This document shows positions 31,080-43,000 of a stretch of DNA of 64,000 nt, piece after piece. The notes beneath the pieces were generated by a model. It searched no databases, was not told the DNA's origin, and saw only the letters and a program-made list of their open reading frames with translations. The translations under genes and the position numbers were made by a program. The stretch is from NCBI GenBank assembly GCA_033060915.1, contig CM065392.1:7039501-7103500 (forward strand), in the 5' to 3' direction. Within the stretch, counting starts at the first letter, position 1. Each line of letters starts with the position of its first letter. The stretch comes from Euryodendron excelsum. Its lineage: Eukaryota > Streptophyta > Magnoliopsida > Ericales > Pentaphylacaceae.

Positions 31080-34000
31080 GACAATGCATAGTTGGAAGGC
31101 GGAGTGGGTTAGGAAAATAGATGGAGATACTCGAATTTTAGGGACATTCCTTTGAGTTTTAAGTTTTCACAAATTACGACAATTTTTGGATGCTTATTTG
31201 GTTATTCCCCTAGTTTATTTTTCTTAGCCTATTTAATTCAATTTTGCTTATTTTTATTTCATTTGGAAATAGTGTAAAATGGGTAGTTACGCCACAAACA
31301 TAAAACAAAATAATAATAAAAAATTCATAAACAAAACAAAAAAAGGCTTAAAAATTGGATTGGATCTGGATCAGGATTCTAAGATCCAACAAGCTCCAGC
31401 TATCAAGATTGAAAGATCCTACTTGCAAGGAATTTTACGAATGATCAGGATCATTTTTGCCCAAATGGATTGTAAGATCCAAATCGGGAATTTAACAACC
31501 ATGAATATAAGTGATCTATCTTATGAAAAAGTTTTGCATGTAAATTGTTAATTTAAAATATTTTGCATCAAAACAAACAGAACCATTAATCTTTTCTACG
31601 AGTTCTATCACAAAAATTTAAATTGTCTCCCAGGATGTCCTGAAGCATCAGGGAAACTACAGCATTAAGATAATCATGCACTCATGCTAAAGGACAATTA
31701 TTGCAAACTATAGGTTCCAACAAAAATGAAAGCATATAGCATAATAGATGATGCAACAGATAACTTAGTAGGCTCCTTACGGGAAATGTAAAGCATTTAG
31801 ACAATAGGATTTTGTTATGGAGACACATGTCACCTAAACATAAACCTTCTTAACCTTACTATCATGGAGCTATTTCTCAACTAACAAAATGTCTGGAATC
31901 CTCTAAACCCAAGAAAATATAAGCATTGCTCAAGTTTCCTCCTCATGTTTGGCACTTCAGCTTGCATCTTAAAAATAGAGATGAACTTGCAAAGGATGTT
32001 GGTAGGAAATGTTTCACAAGTAATGATGATGATGCCAATGAGGGAGCGCAGGAAAATATTTTAGGTCAGGTTGAATTCTGTTGACATTGTTGACAACAGC
32101 AATGAGTGGTTTCCGATGGTGGAGAGGGGCAGAGGGATAAGAAGAGAGGTGAGGTTGTTTAGCGATGAGCTGTTTTAGGTTTGCATCAGGTCAGAGATAA
32201 TACCATTGGTTAGCGAAGAGGTGTAGTTAATCAGAAAAGAGTGGATAGCATGATGGTTGACGTTCGAGGCCTCTATAATAGGGGGCAAATTTGTCGCTAT
32301 GAGGGTGTGGGGGAAGGGTAGCATGATATGTCTTCATTCCTGAGCAGGAGACAAGATGTTGGATGTGTTTTATGAAGGTTATTGGGGATTTCGTGAGGTC
32401 TGGGTGGTCAGAGAAGAAGGAGAAGAGGAAATCATATCTTGATGCGGGTTCGATTGCTGGCTGGCTGGAGGTGAAGTGGTGTTTCAGTACTGCCATCTCT
32501 AGGGCACTGCAACTTTGAGGTAGCCCCATCTTTTTGCAATGAGACAGTGATCTTTCTTAAGAGATGCTTAATGGATCGCTGGTTGGGAAGCAGCAGTGCT
32601 GGAAGTCTGCTAAAAATAAGTGAGGGGTAGCTACTGAGGTGGAGGTGAAGGACCTCAGCAAAGCTTTGTATTTGTTTACTACTTCCTTCAGAAGTTGAAG
32701 CTTGAAGGGAAAGGGAGGGGAGATGGTGGTTTGCGGAGCATCCAGTACTACTGGATTGGTGGACTCCAACAGCGACTAGTTATAGCCTTTAAATGTCTGC
32801 TTCCAATCGGAATAAGTGACGGATAGAATTTTGGGGCTGTCAGCATACTTGTGGTTGGAGCCAGTATATGGGGCTGTGGGGAAGCAGACGGACTATGGTG
32901 AGTAAGGAACATTCGAGGTGGGCAAGAATCTGGATTGGCGGTGGTATTACGGCATCAGTTGAATTAGCCAGGCCGGATTCAAAATGCCTATTTGGCTTGA
33001 ATCGGGGCTTAGGGTTTCCTTCAGATAGAGATTTAGTGGGCAGGAGGTCCGTGCTAGTAGAAGGAGGAGCTATGAAGAAGATTGCGGCAGATGATAATCA
33101 AATGCGCAAGGGGTGCAGAATTGGTATGTTGAGCTATAGAGGGGGTGGATTGCATGGTGAACAATGGGAGAGAACGGTGTTTCAAAGTTTTAAATGGTGT
33201 ACAACTGGGTCAAACAGTTTGGGTGAGAAAGACAAAGGCCCAGCTTTGGATGGGCCAAACATTTTTTTCATGGGGATGATGGCCAGCTGATTAAGATGGC
33301 CCACAAGGCTGGGCAACAAGATGTTGGCTATTTGGGACAAGGACTGGGGGGTGTTGGAATGGACCACTTTAGTAGGTCTAGTCCAAGTAATTGCAAAGAG
33401 ATGAACCAAGTTGAGGTCTTAGTAGGCCAATAAATGTAAGCTGATGGAATTTTGCAAAAGGGGCTCTTTGAGGTAAGTGGGTAATCTCGGCATGTGTTCA
33501 ACTTTCTTCTTCCTCCGTTGAGTGCGTATGTTTCGTTGATGAGTTGTTCTCTAGCCCTAAGGGAGTTATCTAGAGGTACGTAGAATCTACTGTTGAGAAG
33601 ATGGGTCAATTTGCCATGGGTGAAAGCTGGGGTGGGATGGCTGTGGGGAGGAGTGTGGAGGTAATAAGATGATGACAAAAAGGGAGGAATCTATAGCGAT
33701 GTTAGTTGGAAGGGTTTTTAGCATAGTTATCAAAACCAGACTGGACCGGACCGACCGGTCGAACCGGGAACCGGCAGGTACGGCTGTTCGGTTCAGCACT
33801 TTGGATCGGCAGGCTATTAAACCAGCCTTGACTGTGCATTGACCGCATTTAGTGCAGACAGCTGTGTTGACTATAAAACTTTTAGAAAATGAAGTTGCAA
33901 AGGTCTGAACTTGAGACCTTTTAAGTAAAATTTGTGCACTCAACCACTGCATCACAGTCACTTGTGTGATTATATTTACCACATATAATATATGTAAGGT

Positions 34001-37000
34001 ATGTAATAAATAAAATATATAATTGTATAGCAACAGTTGAACTGGTTGAATCACCGATTGAACCAATAAATTGGGAACCAATGCCTTCACCAGTTTACTG
34101 TCCAATTCAATTCTGATAATTATGGTTTTTAGGATTACGAATGGTGTCAAGTCGGGTAGAGAGTTAAAAAAGTTGAATGTTCCATCAATCATGATGGGAG
34201 AATCAAAGGACAAAGTGAGAGTGCAAGGAGGAAGTGGAAGGGTATACATGCATTTCATCATGAATATCAACATCATTAGTTAGAATGTGAAGGGGTTTGA
34301 ACTCTGCTGAGAATCACGTGGCATTGTAGGATTCACTTAAGGAGTGAGGGCAAATGTCTTGTGTATTCAAGACACCTCTGTCGAGGACAATCTTCAATGT
34401 TATATATGGGCAGTTTACTTGCGACGTACACATGAGAAGAAATCTCCAAGATTGGGAGGTGGGGGAATAGGAGGAGATGATAACGACAATCTACTTGGTA
34501 ACATAGGAAATGGACAGGATGCATTGAGATGGCTAGCATCAAAGAAAGGAATATTCAGTGTGAAGTCGTTTTACAACTCGCTAGTGGGTAGGGGGTGGCC
34601 ATGGGCTCGAAAGTCAAATAGGCCCGCCCAAGCCCGCTCATAAATTATAGGAGTTGGGAATTTTTTTTAGGCCTAATTAGTTAGTGGGCGGGCTTGAAAT
34701 TTGTCTTTGAAGCCCGGCTTGGCCCGGCCCAACCAGAAATATATATAAAATAATATATTTTTTATATTTTAATATTATATATATGTATATGTAATTAAAA
34801 TTTATGTTATTCTATATTATTTATAGAAAAAAATATATATTAAACAAATTTTAGGTTAAATGGGTAAGCTTGAGATTTGGTTTTGGGCCCGATGAAAAAA
34901 TTTTCTTGTGTAGGCTGAGCCCGGCCCGCCCAATGTCCACCCCTACTAGTGGGTCGAAGAGGGGCAGTCGGATTTGGACGAAGATTTGGTCTTATAGTGC
35001 CCTTTTGAGGGTGGCGTTCTCCGTTTGGTGTGCAGCTCGTAGGAAGATTCTTACTATCAATAACTTGATTAGAACTGGTGTTGTTCATGCAAGCGAAACG
35101 GAGAATCCCACATTTTTCTTCATTGTGCAGTTGTAAAGGAGTTTTGGGCTCTCATTCTTTCTATTTTTGAGATGTCCTAGGTCTTTCCAGAAGGGGTACA
35201 AGCTTTACTTACTTGGTGGCCTGGGAGAGTGGGCAGGAGGAGGAAAGCATGGGTCTTGGCCCTGTTTGGCTTGATGTGGGTGATTTGGGGGAAAGAAATA
35301 AGAAATCCTTTTAGGGGGTGGAACAGCCCCTACATAGATTAAAAAGCAACTTTGTGGTTATTTTGTATAGTTGGCTTGCGGGTAGATCCGTACCCAATTT
35401 AGGCCAATTCTTAGATTTCATAGATACATTAGAAGTGTAACTAGCTTTGCGATTTGCATCATTCCAATTGACGTAGAACGGAAACGCAAAAGAGAATTAT
35501 AACAAAGGTTAACAACCCAAAATAACTTGGCACACCAAAAATAAGAGTAAACACTCCAAAATCTGAAATATTATTGATCAAAAATTATCTATTACATCAA
35601 TAGAGCCTCTATATAGGCTAAAGAGGAGTTGTGAACAAGTAAAAGCAAATAAAAAACCACAGAATTAGGAAATTAAACCAATCTACCAAAACATGTGGCT
35701 TAAAAATAGAAACAAATAAGTAGAAAGATATTATTAAACAAAATGTAGTAGTTTCAGATTTTTCCAGCATAGGCGCGGTTAGAATACCCGTGTTTTGTCA
35801 AGTTGACAAAGATTTGAATGTGGATGAGAGAGAGAGTTACAAACACATATATAGACACGGAACATGGCGATTTTTAAAAAGTGAAGACACAGACCAGAAA
35901 AAGGCATCAGCTATTGGTTGATGCACAATGAATACCCAAAAGTCGAAAAATAAGATAAACCTCTCAATTCTTATTCATCAAAAACTCATACTGATTTGGG
36001 GCAAAGCCCTTACATCTGAATATATAGAAAAAATACTGCAAATCCTAATCGACTCTAAATAATACTAAAATTAAAATAATACATAAACTTACGAAAAATA
36101 GTAAATTCGAGTTAAGCTCAAATTTAGACACTAGAGACCTAAATGAACATTCTAAAACAAACCGCAATAAAAACGAAAATTTCTAGACCAAGTTGTTACT
36201 AAAACAAAAGTTTCCTAAAATAGCAAAACGCAAAATTGAAACCCTAAATAATGGAATTCTGGTCAAATAAGGTAGGGTCCACAGTTTACTATAGATTTTG
36301 ACTTCCACCACATTTCCAATCAGACTACCAAATTCACGCAATTACGAGATCAGTGCTTGTAATTTTCATTCTGCATCATTTTCCTCAAGTTGGAGCGAAT
36401 TCACCCTCGAATTCTAAAGATGAAGTAAGAAACTTTGGCGTAGAATTTGAACTTCAAGGTTGTATTCCGAATAAGCACTTTAAAATTTTCAACTTTTGTT
36501 ACAATCTCCATCCAATCCACCCATTTAGTTAAAATAAAATAATCCATGATTATTTTCTTGATGAAGCATGAAGAAGAAAACTCGAATCCTACAAAATAAA
36601 ATGGATCTTCAAAATGATGATTTGTTTGAATGGATTCAAGTGAATCAATTGGAAAAACATCTTTTTGTTGCACTATCTTGCCATCTTCCTTTTCAGATTC
36701 TTCATCTATAGATGGTTTTTCTTCAAATATTTATGTTTCTTCTACAGCAGATGGCTTGCCATAAAAAATTGGTGGCTTTTTCCTGTCAGCAACAGGATCT
36801 AGAGTGGTTGTTGATGTAAATAAACAATCACTATCAAACACATTACTATTATCAGAGTAATCATCAAAGATAGGAGATGAATTCCAATATACAGAACAAT
36901 GCTCTAAAAAATCATTGATAACTTTATTGTCAAATATTTCTTTTTTTTTTTATCCACAGTTTCCTCCTCATCCACAAAATGTGGGTGTGGGGGTTGTTCT

Positions 37001-40000
37001 TGTTGCATAGAGGTCGTAAAGAAGGCAACTTGAGTCAGAGTTTCAATTTGTTGTTACATCCTTATGTAGAAGATCTCATCAACAGCACGAACCTTTCTCG
37101 GTGACATGACAGCACGAACCGTTCTACATCAATTTGTTTATCAAGTGATGTAGGGAAGCATATAGGGTGATAAACAGACTAGGATTCGTTGATTCGCACA
37201 CGAATATCAAAAACTAGGCTCTGATACCAACTAATGCAGGGAAGCATGTAGAAACAATAATAAACAAGTTAGGGTTCGTTGATTCGCGCACAAATATCGA
37301 ACACTAAGCTCTTCTCTAATTAGATTCCGTAGAATACTAGAAAAAATGCATCAACCACTAATTGATTCATAAAGAATACCCAAAAGTCAAAAAATAAGAG
37401 AAATCTCTAAATTCTTATTCATCAAAAACTCATACTGAATTGAGGAACAGCCCTTACATATGAATATATAGGAAAAATATTACAAATCCTAACTAATTGT
37501 AATTAATACTAAAATTAAAAGAATACAAAAAATTACCAAAAATAGTAAATTCGAGTTAAGTTCAAATTTAGACATTAGAGACCTTAATAAACATTCTAAA
37601 ATAAACCGCAATGAAAATAAAAATTTCTAGACAAAGTTATCACTAAAACAAAAGTTTCCTAAAATAGCAAAACACTAAATTAAAACACTAAATAATGAAA
37701 TTCGGATAAAATAAGGTAAGATCCATAGTTTACTATGGATTTTGATTTCCACCACGTTTCCAATCAAACTACCATATTTCACGCGATTTTGAGATCGGCG
37801 CTTGTGATTTTCGTTCTGCATCATTAAGAGTACAATAATCAAGAGAGGTTTCTAAGAGCAAAGTGGGGATACCATCACCTCCTCTTCTTCTTTGTTCTCC
37901 TTTTCTTTCTGTTTCTATTCCCCACTCAATGGTTTTGGAGGCATGTGTTTGAGTTGTAGCTCATTCTTAGACAACATTTTGCAGTTCTTTATCATGAAAT
38001 GGTTTATATCCATCATGTTTTCATTATGTTCTGTCCATCCAATCCGTCCTTCAGTATTCATTGTTGCGTCTCTGTTTAGATCAATCCTGCCATTTTCACT
38101 TTTGTAGCTACACCTTCTGCTTGGGGACTACTTTTTACTGACTTTGACCAATATGTTGCTCTGACCTGTGATGTTTCACTTTACTAGTTTGCAGATCGTA
38201 ATGTACTTTATAGCTAAAGATTCAGTATGAAATTCGTTTACACGTCTGTTGTGCTTAATCAATATTCAGTGTAACTGTTAGCTTCTAATTGGTTCAACAT
38301 TAAGAGCATTGTTTTTGGATGATTCCTTGTTGAACTAGTCTTTGAGGAGATGACCAATAAATATTACCATCAGCAAATATAGCATGCACCCAGTTGAAGG
38401 AGCACTCACAATATAATTTTCTATAGATGCAACTGACTTTCATGAGACTTTTTTCTCAAACAGGCAGTGGGCAATTGGAAACTATAATATGTTGCTTTTA
38501 TTTAGAAAAAGAATCTGTGATATTATAAGACAGATATGGAAAGAGAAGAAAGAAAATAGCCGAAGGAAAGCACATCACTCTTTTTGGAAGTTCTATGGTT
38601 CAAAGATCCATTGAAGGAGACCAAGATGATTCGAAGATCTCTTCAATTTTAAAGAACCCAAAGCTCAAGACTAGCTTTTCTCCAACAAGAGGAGATTGAT
38701 CCACCCAAATGAAGGACAACTCACAAGGAGATGATTTCAATTGATGTAAAAAGTTTTTCGATATGAAATTGCTTTTATCTCATTGGGAGTTCTATGTATC
38801 TTAGGAAAAGATTTGTTGCTTAATCTATTTATTTTTTTTGACAAGTGAAAAGAGACAAATATATATAATAAGAGCATCCAGGGGATGCCACGGTGCCACC
38901 CATGTGTATAAAAGAGCAAGAACAAAACAAAACAACCGAAAGCGCTATACACGCCTTACACCTAGATAACTTATATAAAGTTCAAAAAATTGCAAAGGTT
39001 GGGATCATAGTTATTAGAACCGAAACGGACATCAACCCGATGAGGCCACTAGTTCAAGGTTCAATCGGTGGTGTAAAATTAAATATCATTCATAAAGTAA
39101 GTTGCCTTATATATTATACGTGCCAAATAATAGATACACAAAAGTTAAGTGGATTAGTGGTTGGGTGCTACCAATAATACTTTTTAAGTGCAAGGCTTCA
39201 AGCCTCCTTAGTCTCAAATTTATTGAGTGACTTATGATTTATTTTCATTCATATGATTATTTAAGAATTAATCCTAACCTTTAATGTTTAGTACAAATTA
39301 GAGGGCGCCGTGTGCCTTGAACTTCTTCCCATTGGAATTGTGGGAAAACTCTACCTTGAATTAATGTAGATAAATTATTCCTTTTGGTGTGTATTTTATT
39401 CAGTCTAGTCTACTAAATATTTTTATTAACTGTGAAATTTAACAAAATAGTTTGGGTTGTGGCGATCCTTGCAAAAATTGTAGAACGCATTTGAGATAAA
39501 CCGATTGCATACAATATGTTCCTTCCTAAATCTCTTGGCAAAAAGTATATTCCTGTTATTCCTAAATTGTGTTCCTCTTGTATATTCGTGCTCATTAAAT
39601 TCCATGATTCTATAATTTTTGGATCCATTGAATTTTTTTCCCGGCACATCCATGAATATCATGTTCGATGTTGAGTTCCATGATAATATCACTTTTGAAT
39701 CATTGGATTTTGTTAGGGTTGATGTGCTACGGAACAAATCGGTACATGTACAAACGCAATTGTTGGCCTGTTTATTATTGTGATTGGAAATGGTTAGGCC
39801 GTACTTCCAAACTTGGTATGGAAGGTTAACCCTACAGGGTGTTGGTTACTGGAATTGGGTACAACTATGTGGCATGGACAGCGTTTGACATGGTACTGAG
39901 AAGGGCTAGGTATTGGGTTGTGATGAAATATTGGAATGACTGAAACATTGGAATGATTAACATATGTATCATTTGCTGTGATTTATTGTCACTTGTCAAT

Positions 40001-43000
40001 CCAATCATTTGATTTGTTGAACCAGTTTGGCTGATTGTCGAGCTCTATTTTAATTATCCTAAGTTGAGCAATTGTACTTCTTTTGTATTGTACACCGCCC
40101 GGTCCAATTTTATTTTTTAAGTTCAGACAATGCGAGTGTTGCTGGAAACACGAGAGGATTTTTACTGCACATTTCTTAGAGATATTAGATTGTTTGAATA
40201 TTTATCATTTTGAAGACATAATTTGGAGTTAATTGAAGTTGTATTATTTTCAAGATCTATTTTAGGAAATGATTAAAGTTATCTTGTTGGAAACGCGATT
40301 CTTTTAGATTATTTTTGTCACTTATTTTATTTAACGGTCCACAAAAATCAGGTTGTTATACTTCCCCACCCTAGCTCCCCTGCAATCCTACACAACTTCA
40401 GACAACCTTCGGGGAAACACCAAGACATCTAAAAAATGGTCAAAGTTAAGGCCCAAAACTCCCTAACAACATATATGTGGCATAGACTATCCATTTCACT
40501 TACATAAGCAACACCAATTTACAGAAACATGACATCTACAAATCAGGTTGTCGACGGTAAGCATCTTTTCGTGAGCCGCACATTAGATATAAAAGCCAAG
40601 TTTATGGGCACTTCACACGACCAAATTCTAGTCCAAAACCAACCAGATCCCTTATCCCCTACTAGCCTCATTTCAAAAGACTCAACCCTATACTTTCCAT
40701 CTTGAGTAACCACCCACCGGATGTCATTCTATCCCTCTCCAACACCACCCACAACATATACTAACTGTAAAAGCTCCACATGCTCAACCACCTCCCAATC
40801 CTAAAAATTTCTCCTAAAGGGTATATCCTAAGGCATCTAATCATTCATGGTGCGGACAATATTAGTAACCAAGGCCTCCTGGTCCACTGTTCCAGTCTAA
40901 ACTCCCCACACCACTTAAGAAGCCAAAATTTCACCTTGCCTCCCTCCCTTGCCACCAAGATGATATTGAGTACAAAGTCATCCCACACCACACAATTGCT
41001 TTTCCATAACCCCCTCCCAAAAGACATGGACACCTCTAGAGTTACCCAATCACTTGAGGACCCATATTTATCCACAACAACCCTCCTCCAATAGCTCTTC
41101 CTTTCACATGCAAATCTTCATAACCACTTATGTAGAAGGGCCTAATTGAAAAAATTATAGCCTCCACATTGGTCACTTCACCCACTAGAATAAGCTCTAA
41201 TTTACCTAACATAACAGCACACAACAAAGGTACCCTACCTGATCTGGCTTAGCTCCATAGAAAACAATGGTCTCATTTGCATACAACAAATTAGATACCT
41301 CCATTTGAGACTACATCGACCTACCCCTCTAACCCACCTCAAAACCCTCCCCAAAAACTCCCAACCTGCACTATCCTTCTGATCATTTTGCTAGGAGCCT
41401 CTATCAGTAAGATAATAATAAAGGAAACAAAGGAACCCTTGCCTCAAGCCCCTCGACATTTGAAAGAAATCAGCGCAAGCCCCTTAATAAGCACTGAGAG
41501 TCTGACAATGAAGTTTCATATCTTTCGCTTCTCAGCTAAATCTTTTTGCCTCTCATATGTTATTCTTCTCTCCTCCCTATGTGCCCTCTATCTCCTTTCT
41601 TCTATCTTTTCTAATCCTTATGAATGACAGGCCTGGAAGATGCAATTCACCATCTTTCTACTATTTTCTTTCTCTTTGTATCTGTCTCTCATTATGTCGT
41701 ATATTGTCTCTAGAAAAGATCAGAATGGTATATTTGCTCACCTCTGGTCTGAACAAAATTATATGAAAGTCAGTTATATCACATCATTAGCAGTGCAGCA
41801 CAATGCCATAGTAGGAGCTGGCAATGGAGGCAATAGACAGTGATAATGGTACTACAATGACAAAAATGACGAAGCAGATTGGTTAAAAAAAAAGTAATGG
41901 TATTACCTTTTTTTCTACAAAGTAATGCTCTATATAAAAAATTCGTGGACCAAACCAAAATTTCCAATCTAAACATACCATAAAAGGCATATGCTTTAGG
42001 GAAACAAGAAAGATAGCACAAAATTTTGTTTTCTATGCTGGAAACAATTTTCTAACAACAAGACCAACCACAACAAAAGGATGACTCCCTTTTAAAACAT
42101 TAGGAACCATAAACCAAGTTCAAACCACAAAAAATAAAAAATCTTTCCAATAAAACTGCAATGCGAAGCTTCTGCAGTGTAGAAACATAATGTTCAAGAA
42201 AGTTATTATTTGATGCATACCTGGCAAACCACAAAAGAGTTGAATATGACTGTATTGAGGACAGAACCAGCATCTTCACCACTTAGTTTCAGAAGCCTCT
42301 TGCCATCAAATTTAAGGACCAAGAGGATAGCCAATTGATAAATACTTTGACCAATGATATTTCTCCACATAACATTGGTAATAAATTTCATGCCCTTTCC
42401 AACCGGAGCTCTTTCCACTAAATGATCAATTGGAGGTTCTGTAAACAGTGCCAATGCACCAAGAATGTCACTGATCATGTTGACCCACAATAACTGGACA
42501 ACAGTAAGAGGAGCAGATCCTGAAATTGACAGAAAAATATTAAGTGTCTGTGTTATGGTGATTGATAGTTCATACTGGAGGAAGTAAAAAAGGAAACCTG
42601 TAAATAAGTTTAGGTTTGTGGGCAAGGATACCTGAGATGCATGCAGAAACAAAATTAAATAAAACAGAAACAGCATTAATTGTTAATTGGAACTGCACAA
42701 ACTGTTGAATGTTCCGATAGACCAAACGAGCCAACTTGACTAGATTTACTATAGTTTTGAAGTTATCATCTGTTAAGACAACATCGGCAATCTCCCGTGC
42801 AACCTGTAAATAAATTAGTGATAAGATCAAGGATTAGAATGACGAGAATGTAAGAGATGTAAAGTATTAAAAAGGCATCTATTTCCTAGTACTACAGAAT
42901 GGTGTTCTTGAATTCATGTTTTTCTATATTAATTCTTCAACAATCCTTCCTTCTAGTACTTTTGACAACATTTGAGTTCAAAGTCATAGAGAATATTAGG

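Larger units (their letters stand above)
35890..37823 (-). mobile_element. Non-autonomous copia-type LTR element, minus strand, 3' LTR truncated
   Basis: Two similar direct repeats end in TTCTGCATCA at 36378 and 37823. The right one (37235-37823, 589 bp) is the 5' LTR. The left one (about 35890-36378) matches its last 490 bp or so and fades out toward the left. Next to the right LTR is a GGCTCTGATACCA primer site (37217-37229). Next to the left LTR is a TTTTCCTC purine tract on the minus strand. The internal region is only about 850 bp and has no pol domain; a short minus-strand frame (36401-36673) is not recognisable. No target duplication was seen (TTAAG follows the right LTR). Confidence 0.75.
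29435..42220 (-). other. Intron 6 of gene 2 (12,786 bp, transposon-filled)
   Basis: It lies between exon 6 (ending VCQ|GT) and exon 7 ([16 protein letters not shown]). The equivalent intron in gene 1 is 268 bp. It contains microsatellites, a plus-strand LINE remnant with two MITEs, a minus-strand non-autonomous copia, LINE pieces in the sense direction and a third MITE copy. The flanking exons join in phase and keep the TM7-TM8 reading frame. Confidence 0.85.

Noticed and set aside
32868..33290. 140-codon frame as a host gene
   Set aside because: It sits in a LINE ORF1-like remnant with broken neighbouring frames; no domain recognised.
42206..42676. Separate small ATPase pseudogene on the minus strand
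   Set aside because: It is exon 6 plus intron sequence of gene 2, with intact splice sites.
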